NCBI GenBank assembly: GCA_022822575.1
Contig: JAJEBJ010000246.1
Span: 1 to 8,709, forward strand
DNA length: 8,709 bases
Direction: 5' to 3'
Origin: Alphaproteobacteria bacterium
GTDB lineage: Bacteria > Pseudomonadota > Alphaproteobacteria > SP197
Shown here: positions 1 to 5,880 of the stretch, one piece after another
Position numbering within the stretch: the stretch's first letter is position 1
Layout: the number at the start of each line of letters is the position of its first letter
The notes under the pieces: model-generated
Told to the model about the DNA's origin: nothing
The model's input: the letters and a program-made list of their open reading frames with translations, nothing else
The model's database searches: none
Position numbers and translations under genes: made by a program

Positions 1-190
1 CCTGGGATCCCTGCAGCGCTCCCCTCACGGCATCGATGTCACGCACGTCACACAGAGTCACGTCGCCGTCACCGGCCTCGATATCGATGACGGTGACGTC
101 GCAGACCTCCGCGAGATGCTTCACCACGTAGCGGCCAAGGCGGCCGCTGCCTCCCGTGACCGCCACGCGGGAATAAAGAAAACCGCTCAA
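1..190 (-). CDS. NAD(P)-dependent epimerase/dehydratase-like (extended SDR) protein, N-terminal fragment
   Basis: This is the first 63 codons of a protein that continues past the left edge. It encodes a Rossmann nucleotide-binding start: a beta strand, then the glycine motif TGGSGRLG (residues 12-19, the GxxGxxG pattern of extended SDRs), a helix (RYVVKHLAE) and a second strand ending in an acidic residue (VTVID, D36), which usually favours NAD(H) over NADP(H). A later CDVRD (residues 47-51) fits the adenine-contacting Asp of the family. I chose the TTG at 190 because GAGAGG lies 7 nt upstream and a sigma70-like promoter sits just before it. A GTG at 214 (in frame) or at 166 lacks comparable support. 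The substrate cannot be read from this fragment. Uronate- or aldose-dehydrogenase activity is possible given the divergent lactonase gene, but a sugar epimerase or reductase is equally compatible. Confidence 0.8.
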   Translation of the reverse strand, partial: MSGFLYSRVAVTGGSGRLGRYVVKHLAEVCDVTVIDIEAGDGDVTLCDVRDIDAVRGALQGSQ

Positions 191-197
191 CGTAGGG

Positions 198-203
198 CCT
201 CTC
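198..203 (-). promoter_or_regulatory. Ribosome binding site deciding a TTG start
   Basis: On the minus strand GAGAGG is followed by 7 nt and then TTG at 190-188. No ATG lies near the beginning of the Rossmann reading frame, so this spacing is the main argument for a TTG start. Confidence 0.55.
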
Positions 204-221
204 GCATCAAGCACCACGCCT

Positions 222-251
222 ATCCTGTACGTCCTGCCGCAGACGTGTCAA
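222..251 (-). promoter_or_regulatory. Putative sigma70-type promoter for the SDR-like gene
   Basis: The minus strand carries a perfect -35 hexamer TTGACA (251-246), an 18-nt spacer and CAGGAT (227-222) as a weaker -10 that keeps the important second A and final T. Transcription would start near 215. That gives a leader of about 25 nt that includes the GAGAGG site and makes the upstream GTG at 214 an unlikely start. This is read by eye and not verified experimentally. Confidence 0.45.
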
Positions 252-399
252 AGGCGGTCCCATGGCCCGGCGAGCAACCACCGGCTGATATCTCGGAAAT
301 GGGTCTCGCTTCGTTGCGATGAACCTCGCCTCCATGAACAGTCCCGCGGCCGGCACAACGCCGGAGTTCACGCAGCGACTGAGGCCGATCGTGCAGGAT

Positions 400-420
400 C
401 CCGGTGACACTGGCACCGGG
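400..420. repeat. Inverted repeat, 7-bp perfect arms
   Basis: CCCGGTG and CACCGGG are separated by 7 nt (407-413). No T-run follows on either strand, so it is not a convincing intrinsic terminator. It lies about 150 bp before the putative -35 element of the SDR-like gene and 245 bp before the lactonase start. It could be an operator for a dimeric regulator or chance in GC-rich DNA. Confidence 0.3.
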
Positions 421-654
421 CACCTGAAGCGATGGCGCTCTCTGCCTTGTCTGGCGCATCAACGGGCGTGATGGTAAGCCTCATCGCACTGACGCTCGCG
501 GAGCCGCGGAAATGATGACCATGCCGACGACGATCACCCACGCCCCGTGTTCAAGGGCTGCCTCGCGACCGGGCGCCGAACCGTCGTGGAGGACATTGCG
601 ACGGCGGCCGCTGTCTTCAGCCGGCTGTTCAACATCGGCAGACCGGTCGAGGCT

Positions 655-658
655 GGAG
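655..658 (+). promoter_or_regulatory. Ribosome binding site of the lactonase gene
   Basis: GGAG is followed by 6 nt and the ATG at 665. This supports that ATG, which also gives the usual family length. Confidence 0.6.
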
Positions 659-664
659 TAGGTC

Positions 665-1573
665 ATGTCCATCTATCGTGCCGCCAACGACTTTTTCCGG
701 GACCTCATCGTCGAGAGCGCCGCCTTCGAAACGCTGGCCGAGGGGTTCAGGTTCACGGAAGGTCCATCATGGCATCCGGCGGAACGCCATGTGACGTTCA
801 CCGACATTCCGTCGAACCGCATTCACCGCTGGCACGCCTCGTCCGGAACGATCGAAGTCGTGCGCGAGCCCAGCAACATGACCAACGGCACCTGCTACGA
901 CGCAATGGGCCGGCTGCTGATGTGCGAGCACGCCTCAAGCCGGGTCAGCCGGCTCGAGCACGACGGCGAGGTCACCGTGCTGGCGGATTCCTGGCAGGGC
1001 AACGAGTTGAACAGTCCCAATGACATCGTCGTCGACGATCGCGGCGGGATCTGGTTTACCGATCCGCTCTACGGCCGGGAGAGCCACACCGGCGTGACAC
1101 GCGAGCCGGGCCTGCCATTCCGCGGCGTCTTCCGGATCGACGCTTCCGGCACTCTTCACCTTGTCGACGACGACTACGACGGTCCGAACGGTCTCTGCTT
1201 CTCGCCCGACAAGTCACGCCTCTACGTCAACGACAGCGAGCGCCAGCACATCAGGGTCTACGAGATCGACGCCGAGGGCGGCGCCTCCCGCGGCCTGCTC
1301 TTCGCCGAGACGCGGGACGACGACGGCACGCTTGGATACGGCTCGCCGGACGGCATGAAAGTCGATGCCTCAGGCAATGTGTGGTGCGGGGGGCCGGGCG
1401 GAATCCATGTCTTCGACGCGGACGCCAACCTGCTCGGCGTCATCCTGACGCCCCGGTTTCCGGCCAACTTCTGCTTCGGGGGCGACGACATGCGCGATCT
1501 CTTCGTCACCGCGGAAACGACTCTCTTGCGCCTGCGTGTCGGACATCCCGGACACCCGACGTTCCAGCCATGA
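665..1573 (+). CDS. SMP-30/gluconolactonase/LRE family lactonase
   Basis: A complete 302-aa protein, normal length for the family, with no signal peptide or membrane segment, so cytoplasmic. SMP-30 proteins are six-bladed beta-propellers with one divalent metal that hydrolyse sugar lactones such as gluconolactone to the free acid. The expected ligands are all in order: the Glu of EGPSW (E32), the Asn of SPND (N119), the Asn of GPNG (N175) and the Asp of SPDG (D229), matching the Glu/Asn/Asn/Asp set of the family. Blade-like repeats such as GGIWFTD (127-133) and GNVWCGG (237-243) also fit. A GGAG site lies 6 nt before the ATG. The gene diverges from an SDR-like dehydrogenase gene across a long gap; a dehydrogenase making a lactone and this enzyme opening it would be a natural pair. 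The exact substrate (gluconate, arabinonate, galactarate or other lactone) cannot be assigned from sequence. Confidence 0.9.
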   Translation: MSIYRAANDFFRDLIVESAAFETLAEGFRFTEGPSWHPAERHVTFTDIPSNRIHRWHASSGTIEVVREPSNMTNGTCYDAMGRLLMCEHASSRVSRLEHDGEVTVLADSWQGNELNSPNDIVVDDRGGIWFTDPLYGRESHTGVTREPGLPFRGVFRIDASGTLHLVDDDYDGPNGLCFSPDKSRLYVNDSERQHIRVYEIDAEGGASRGLLFAETRDDDGTLGYGSPDGMKVDASGNVWCGGPGGIHVFDADANLLGVILTPRFPANFCFGGDDMRDLFVTAETTLLRLRVGHPGHPTFQP

Positions 1574-1627
1574 CGTCTGTCCGCGGCTGACAGCGCATCT
1601 CGTAGACATCTCGCAATGCGACTTGTT

Positions 1628-1666
1628 TCAAAGGCAGGCCGGGAGATTGTTGTCGGGAATGATCAT
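1628..1666 (-). pseudogene. Stump of a VapC-like PIN-domain toxin gene
   Basis: An ATG at 1666 overlaps the antitoxin stop in the ATGA arrangement (1666-1663) typical of vapBC operons. The frame reads MIIPDNNLPACL and then stops at TGA (1630-1628). The first eight residues look like a standard VapC beginning (hydrophobic strand, then Pro-Asp-x-Asn-Leu). They include the first conserved PIN acidic residue (D5) and the DxN Asn (N7). A functional VapC needs about 120-140 residues and three further acidic positions. None appears in any frame before the convergent lactonase gene ends at 1573. I read this as the 5' end of a toxin gene cut off by deletion or rearrangement. The short match could be chance, but the overlap position makes that less likely. 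Confidence 0.55.
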
Positions 1667-1923
1667 CGAGCCTGCTTTCGAATGAACTCGTCGGCCTCCA
1701 TCTCGTCGACCCGCTGATTGAGCCCGTCGGGTTCGGTTTCGGGCTTGAAGCCGAAGGCATGGGGTTCCACCTTGAATGGAGGCACCCGGAGCGACTTGCT
1801 CCGCATCCCGAGACCGATGCGCAACGCTTTGTTGACGACAGCCTTCATGCTCTTGCTTGTGCGCCGCATCTCCCGTCGCAGGAGCTGTTCGACATCCGGA
1901 TCGAGGGTCAGTTTGATTCGCAT
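1663..1923 (-). CDS. VapB-family type II antitoxin (apparently orphan)
   Basis: An 86-aa protein from the ATG at 1923. The N-terminus MRIKLTLDPDVEQLLRREM followed by SMKAVVNKALRIGLG (residues 25-39) is the pattern of small VapB/DUF2191-type antitoxins, whose N-terminus is a ribbon-helix-helix-like DNA-binding domain. The C-terminal tail, with PPFKVEPHAFGFKPE and LNQRVDEMEADEFIRK (residues 68-83), matches the tail these antitoxins wrap around their PIN toxin. Upstream in-frame ATGs at 1947, 1935 and 1932 exist, but family homology begins at 1923; none has a clear Shine-Dalgarno sequence. Normally vapC follows directly. Here only a 12-codon stump remains, so the antitoxin seems complete but partnerless. 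Its base composition looks less GC-rich than the flanking genes, which suggests horizontal acquisition. It may persist by neutralising a toxin elsewhere or simply be decaying. Confidence 0.75.
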   Translation of the reverse strand: MRIKLTLDPDVEQLLRREMRRTSKSMKAVVNKALRIGLGMRSKSLRVPPFKVEPHAFGFKPETEPDGLNQRVDEMEADEFIRKQAR

Positions 1924-1928
1924 GGATG

Positions 1929-1943
1929 ACATCATGGTGATGT
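1929..1943. promoter_or_regulatory. Putative autoregulatory operator upstream of the antitoxin
   Basis: A perfect dyad of 6-bp arms, ACATCA and TGATGT, with 3 nt between them, ends 5 bp upstream of the ATG at 1923. VapB-type antitoxins commonly repress their own operon by binding short inverted repeats around the promoter or start, so the position fits. It would overlap the coding region if the start at 1947 were used instead. Confidence 0.3.
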
Positions 1944-1947
1944 GCAT

Positions 1948-2328
1948 ACTGAAGTCGAGATATCCTTCCGCCTGGTGTCCGCGGCGCTTGCCGTGGTCCC
2001 TGATAAGCTGCGCAAATCAGGACGGTCTCTCCCGTTCATGGCGCCGCCGGAGTGTGAATCGGGGGAGTGCCTGTCCCGCGCTCGTGATTCTCTCACGCGT
2101 ATTCTGTCGTCCGTGTGCGGCCTCAGGCGTCGCAATCACCTGAAACCCGGCTCGCTTCCCCGACCTGGCCGGGTGACAGCATTGCTGCTCGAGGGCCTTG
2201 ATGGGCTCCGGGCACACGTGCAGAGGCTCCGCAGAGCAGTTGCATGGCGGTACCACATCCGGACGCCGATGACATGTCGTCATGCCCTCGGGAGGCGTCC
2301 GGCGACAGGGTGTCGACGGTTCCGAGAA
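1948..2328. other. Intergenic region without a recognisable gene
   Basis: About 380 bp lie between the antitoxin start and the end of the acyl-CoA synthetase gene. Open frames cross it on both strands, but none gives a recognisable domain, a good ribosome binding site or the codon bias of the neighbours. Small dyads are present: ACCCGG/CCGGGT at 2145-2174 with an 18-nt loop, and ATGAC/GTCAT at 2269-2283 around a central ATGTC. Neither is followed by a T-run, so no intrinsic terminator for the synthetase gene can be named. It presumably holds the promoter of the antitoxin gene and the 3' untranslated region of the synthetase mRNA. Confidence 0.45.
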
Positions 2329-4425
2329 TCAGGGGTGGGCCTGCGGGAGGATGAGGGCGTCGACGGCCAGACAACCCTGCGGGTGAACGATGAGGGGGTT
2401 GATGTCGAGTTCGGCGAGGAAGCCGCCTAAGGTCGTGGCGATGACGGAGAGCCTGGCGACGGTGTCGACCAGGGCATCCACGTCCACGGCTTCGCTGCCT
2501 CTCACACCGTCGAGGAGCGTCCGGCAGGCGAGCTGATCGATGGCGCGGCGGACGCTTGCCCGTCCGGCAGGAGGAAGAAGGAACCTGCGGTCGGCGTGTG
2601 TCTCGATCAGAACCCCTCCCGCGGCAATCATGACGAGTGGCCCGAACTGTTCGTCGATGACGATGCCGGCCGCCATTTCCATGCCCCGGGGAGCCATCGC
2701 TTCCACCAGCACCCGCGGTCCCAGCCTCTCAGTGAGGTCGCGCCAGCCCCGCACGACATCGTCTTCGTTGTCGATTGCGAGGATGACGCCGGAGGCTTCG
2801 GTCTTGTGCAGGAGACCGCTGGCGGCTGTCTTGAGAACCACGGGCCAGCCGATGGCGGCGGCTGCCGCGACGCACTCGTCAGCCGAGGTCGCCATCTGCC
2901 TCGCCGGCGCGGCGATGCCGAAGCTCTCCAGGAGGGTGAGGCCCTCGTTCTCATCGAGCGCCCCGGCACCGGCGAGCCTTTGGCGCCAGCGTTCGATCTC
3001 CTGCTCGCCAGGGACGGGCGCCATGTCGCCGGGGGAATCATCCACGCGATCGCGGCGCTGCATGGCAAGGCGCACCGCGGAAAGGAAGGTCTCGGTGCCG
3101 TCAATGACGAGAACCTGACTCGCCGCCGTCCTCCTCGTCATCTCCGGATCCATGGCCCGGCTCCAGTGCTGGCAGAAGAAGACCGGCTTTGCCGTCTCCC
3201 GCTCGATCTTCTCGCAGAGTTCGAGGTAGATGGAGCCGCCGGTTTCAAGGCCCCCGAGATCCGCGAAGATTCCCGTCATGGCCGATGCGGGGTCATCGGC
3301 CAGCGCCTTCATGGAGCCCGTGTAGACATCCTGCCAATCCCGGCCCGAGCCCCACACATCCGTCGGGTTCACCGGTTCGAGGCCGTATTCCAGGAGACCG
3401 GAGAGAGTCTCCACCGTGTCGTCGCCGATATCGGCGAAGGGAACGTCCATCCTCGCAGCAAGATCGAGCAGCATGCCGCGGGCGCCGCCCGAATCCATGA
3501 TGCCAGAAAGACCTCCCGGAGCGATCTCCTTGTGGTGCGCAAGGAGGCGGCTGGCAGCGGCGAGTTCATTCCAGGTATCGACCCGCAACACACCGTAGTG
3601 ATCGAAGACCGCTTCGTATGCGGCATCGTTTCCGGCGAGCGCGCCGGAATGGCTGCGCGCCAGCTCGGCGCTCCGACCGGTCCGGCCCACCTTGATCGCC
3701 ACCACCGGAACGTCCGCCCTGGCCGCCCTGTCGAGGGCCGCGCGGAAGGCATCGGGTTCGCGCACCGTCTCGAGGAAGAGTGCGATGACCCGCGTGCTCT
3801 CCTTGTCGAGCGCATAGTCGATGTAGTCAGCCGCCGTCACCGTGAGCTCCTGGCCCGCCGAAATGCACAGGTTGTGGCGATGCCTCGGGTCGACGAACTG
3901 CAGGGTCAGGAAACAGGTGCCCGAATGGCTGATGAGGGTGATGTGGCCCGGATCAAACCAGCCTTCTTCCGGCACGTTCATCCATGTGACCCGGGCACCC
4001 GTCGTGTAGTTCACGTATCCCATGCAGTTCGCGCCGATGACGAGAAGTCCCGCCTCCCTCGCGATCCCCTGCAGGCGATCCTTGAGATTCGATCCGGCCG
4101 TGTCCCCCTCGAGATAGGCGCTGCCGAAGATGGTCACCGAACGCACACCTGCCTCGACCGCATCGACGAGGGCTGCCTCGATGCGGGCGTTCGCGACCGA
4201 GAGAACGGCATGCTCGACACCTCCCGGGACGTCGCCAAGCGAAGGGTGGCAGTCAATGTCGTCGATCCTGTCGTAGCGAGGATTGACCGCGTGAATCCTC
4301 CCCTTGTAGTGCGGGCTGGCGAGGTTGCGCAGAGTGGCGTATCCGAACGAATCGGGACGTGCCGAGGCGCCCACGAGCGCAATGGAGCGGGGTTCGAGAA
4401 GGGGACGAAGGCGGTGTTCGATCAT
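2329..4425 (-). CDS. ADP/NDP-forming acyl-CoA synthetase (acetate--CoA ligase-like, fused alpha-beta)
   Basis: A complete 698-aa cytoplasmic protein of the ADP-forming acetyl-CoA synthetase family, which interconverts acyl-CoA + ADP + Pi and acid + CoA + ATP through phospho-enzyme intermediates. Domain order is standard: CoA-binding Rossmann domain (about 8-135, with ALVGAS at 16-21), succinyl-CoA-ligase-like domain (about 155-300), a third ligase domain (about 305-450) and a C-terminal ATP-grasp domain (about 485-690). The likely phosphorylated His is H259 in SHSGALAG, and E219 in LFLET fits the Glu that assists it. ATP-grasp signatures include VVLKTAASGLLHKTE (529-543) and AELDINPLIV (671-680). 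No acetyltransferase (GNAT) domain is attached, so it is not a Pat-type fusion. I start at 4425 because family homology begins there and AGGG lies 8 nt upstream; an ATG at 4446 is the alternative, and longer versions would run into selA. The acyl substrate is unknown. It is divergent from selA by 75 bp. Confidence 0.88.
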   Translation of the reverse strand: MIEHRLRPLLEPRSIALVGASARPDSFGYATLRNLASPHYKGRIHAVNPRYDRIDDIDCHPSLGDVPGGVEHAVLSVANARIEAALVDAVEAGVRSVTIFGSAYLEGDTAGSNLKDRLQGIAREAGLLVIGANCMGYVNYTTGARVTWMNVPEEGWFDPGHITLISHSGTCFLTLQFVDPRHRHNLCISAGQELTVTAADYIDYALDKESTRVIALFLETVREPDAFRAALDRAARADVPVVAIKVGRTGRSAELARSHSGALAGNDAAYEAVFDHYGVLRVDTWNELAAASRLLAHHKEIAPGGLSGIMDSGGARGMLLDLAARMDVPFADIGDDTVETLSGLLEYGLEPVNPTDVWGSGRDWQDVYTGSMKALADDPASAMTGIFADLGGLETGGSIYLELCEKIERETAKPVFFCQHWSRAMDPEMTRRTAASQVLVIDGTETFLSAVRLAMQRRDRVDDSPGDMAPVPGEQEIERWRQRLAGAGALDENEGLTLLESFGIAAPARQMATSADECVAAAAAIGWPVVLKTAASGLLHKTEASGVILAIDNEDDVVRGWRDLTERLGPRVLVEAMAPRGMEMAAGIVIDEQFGPLVMIAAGGVLIETHADRRFLLPPAGRASVRRAIDQLACRTLLDGVRGSEAVDVDALVDTVARLSVIATTLGGFLAELDINPLIVHPQGCLAVDALILPQAHP

Positions 4426-4500
4426 GGCGGCGACCCTATCCTGCATCGCCGGGTCAAACCAGCTAGCATGACGCCGTTCAACCCCCGGAGGAGAGCCGCG
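4426..4500. promoter_or_regulatory. Short divergent control region between the acyl-CoA synthetase gene and selA
   Basis: Only 75 bp separate the two start codons, so leaders and probably promoters of both units overlap here or extend into the opposite gene. On the minus strand TTGAAC (4479-4474) with a 17-nt spacer and TTTGAC is the best, still weak, sigma70 candidate. No good plus-strand promoter was found by eye. The selA Shine-Dalgarno sequence (4487-4492) is within it. Confidence 0.4.
4487..4492 (+). promoter_or_regulatory. Strong ribosome binding site of selA
   Basis: GGAGGA lies 8 nt before the ATG at 4501. This fixes the selA start, since the in-frame ATG at 4468 has nothing comparable in front of it. 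Confidence 0.8.
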
Positions 4501-5880
4501 ATGGTGGAGGCCACCCGACGCCCGCCGAGCGTGGACACGATCCTGGGAATGCCGGCCATGGCCGGCATTCATGATCTCTTCGGACGGCGCCTGGTGAAGG
4601 AAGGCGTGCGCGACATCGTTCGCCGCCATTCGGACATCGACTGGGCGACCGGCAAGGGTCCGGCTCTCGTCGAGGCCTTCTGCCGAACACGCATGGAATC
4701 GGGCCCGCACCGGGTCTTCAATCTCACCGGCACGGTTCTTCACACCAATCTCGGACGCGCACCTCTGGCCGCCCCCGCCATCGAGGCGATGATGCGGGCT
4801 GCTTCGGGTCCCTCGGCCCTGGAATACGATCTAACGAGCGGCAGACGGGGGAACCGTGGGGGCGATGTCGCACTCCGTCTTCAACGCCTCACCGGCGCCG
4901 AAGCCGCTCTTGTCGTGAACAACAATGCCGCCGCGGTCATGCTGCTTCTCAACACCCTGGCGCTCAGACGCCAGGTCCCCGTCTCCCGGGGTGAACTGGT
5001 GGAGATCGGCGGCGCCTTTCGCATGCCGGCCATCATGGCGAGGGCCGGCGCCCGGCTGGTCGAGGTGGGGACCACGAACCGGACGCACCTTGCCGACTAC
5101 GAAGAGGCGCTCGGTCCGGGGACCGGCCTGTTGCTCAAGGTCCACACGAGCAACTACGTGATCCAGGGGTTTGCATCGGCCGTGGAGGAAGCAGAACTCG
5201 TGCGCCTCGCCAGGGCCCATGGCGTGCCGTTCGCCGTCGATCTCGGCAGTGGAGCACTGGTCGATTTCAGCCGCTGGGGTCTGCCGAGAGAACCGGTGGT
5301 GGCCGAGGTCGTGGCACACGGGGCGGATCTCGTGACCTTCAGCGGTGACAAGCTTCTGGGAGGACCCCAGGCCGGGATCGTCGTCGGGCGCGCCGATCTC
5401 GTCCGCCGCATGGCGGCCAACCCGATGATGCGGGCGATGCGCCCCGACAAGATGACGCTGGCGGCACTCGACGCAACGCTGGCTCTCTACGAGGATCCCG
5501 ACAGCCTGCCCCGAACGCTCCCGGCCTTGTGCCTGCTGACGCGATCCGCCGCGGACATAACGCGCGAGGCAAGGGATCTCGAGAGTGATCTCGCCTGTGC
5601 CCTCACACCCGCCTTCACGGTCGAGGTCGTTCCCCTGGAAAGCCAGATAGGAAGCGGGGCGCAGCCCGTCACCACCCTCGCCAGTGCGGGCTTCGCCATC
5701 TGTCCGGCAGACCCCGGACGCGGTTCGGACCGGCGTCTTCGTCGACTCGCCGCCGCCTTCAGACACCTGCCGCGACCCGTTATCGGTTCCTTGAGGAGCC
5801 GTGTTCTCTTCCTTGACCTGCGCTGCCTTGACGACAGGGACGCATTCCGCGCCGGACTGCGGGATCTGGAACTTCCATGA
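4501..5880 (+). CDS. selA: L-seryl-tRNA(Sec) selenium transferase
   Basis: A complete 459-aa protein, the usual length of bacterial SelA. This PLP enzyme forms a decamer and converts Ser-tRNA(Sec) to Sec-tRNA(Sec) with selenophosphate. The N-terminus contains the family's PSVDTIL start (9-15). Conserved blocks follow in order: FNLTGTVLHTNLGRAPL (73-89), VVNNNAAAV (138-146), SRGELVEIGGAFRMP (162-176), EVGTTNRTH (188-196), KVHTSNY (213-219), VDLGSGALVD (246-255) and SGDKLLGGPQAG (281-292), where K284 is the PLP-binding lysine. ESQIGSGA (380-387) and LDLRCLDD (438-445) near the end are also typical. The reading frame happens to be open far upstream, but the strong Shine-Dalgarno sequence and family alignment place the start at 4501. 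The stop overlaps the selB start (ATGA), so the two should be co-transcribed and translationally coupled. A perfect 24-bp palindrome lies over codons 16-24. Confidence 0.97.
   Translation: MVEATRRPPSVDTILGMPAMAGIHDLFGRRLVKEGVRDIVRRHSDIDWATGKGPALVEAFCRTRMESGPHRVFNLTGTVLHTNLGRAPLAAPAIEAMMRAASGPSALEYDLTSGRRGNRGGDVALRLQRLTGAEAALVVNNNAAAVMLLLNTLALRRQVPVSRGELVEIGGAFRMPAIMARAGARLVEVGTTNRTHLADYEEALGPGTGLLLKVHTSNYVIQGFASAVEEAELVRLARAHGVPFAVDLGSGALVDFSRWGLPREPVVAEVVAHGADLVTFSGDKLLGGPQAGIVVGRADLVRRMAANPMMRAMRPDKMTLAALDATLALYEDPDSLPRTLPALCLLTRSAADITREARDLESDLACALTPAFTVEVVPLESQIGSGAQPVTTLASAGFAICPADPGRGSDRRLRRLAAAFRHLPRPVIGSLRSRVLFLDLRCLDDRDAFRAGLRDLELP
4547..4570. repeat. Perfect 24-bp palindrome in the selA 5' coding region
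   Basis: The 12-base left half GAATGCCGGCCA is followed without a spacer by its exact reverse complement. It spans selA codons 16-24 (GMPAMAGIH), 46-69 nt after the A of the start codon and 122-145 bp upstream of the acyl-CoA synthetase start. As RNA it would fold into a 10-bp GC-rich stem with a CAUG tetraloop. As DNA it could be a dimer-binding site between the divergent units. No T-run follows, so it is not a terminator. Confidence 0.85.

Larger units (their letters stand above)
191..664. other. Long intergenic region between divergent SDR-like and lactonase genes
   Basis: Apart from the promoter and ribosome binding site near the left end, I see no supportable gene in this 474-bp stretch. 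The short open frames here show no recognisable family, no good start signals and no consistent codon bias. The region holds one neat small inverted repeat (400-420) and the lactonase ribosome binding site at its right end. Its length is unusual compared with the other gaps in the window. It may hold regulatory sites for both divergent genes or the remains of a lost gene. Confidence 0.5.

Noticed and set aside
547..1023. A plus-strand frame of 158 codons overlapping the start of the lactonase gene.
   Set aside because: Arg/His-rich translation without a family, mostly an out-of-frame copy of the lactonase coding region.
1576..1620. Small hairpins after the lactonase stop (for example CTGTC/GACAG at 1577-1593) as a terminator.
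   Set aside because: Stems are only 5 bp and no T-run follows on either strand.
1370..1630. The TGA ending the VapC-like stump read as selenocysteine, since selAB is nearby and the frame stays open afterwards.
   Set aside because: The continuation has no PIN-domain features and runs antisense to the lactonase gene; no SECIS-like hairpin was recognised after the TGA.
2596..4467. A very long plus-strand open frame opposite the acyl-CoA synthetase, running in frame into selA.
   Set aside because: It is the antisense of a well-supported gene, shows no domain of its own and has no start signal. Strong third-position GC bias commonly keeps such frames open. SelA homology and the ribosome binding site begin at 4501.
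4426..4743. N-terminal extension of the acyl-CoA synthetase reading frame up to an ATG at 4743.
   Set aside because: The extra residues have no family match, overlap selA antisense, and the protein aligns with the family from 4425.
4831..5766. A 311-codon minus-strand open frame opposite selA.
   Set aside because: No recognisable domain; low-complexity, charged composition typical of antisense GC-rich frames.
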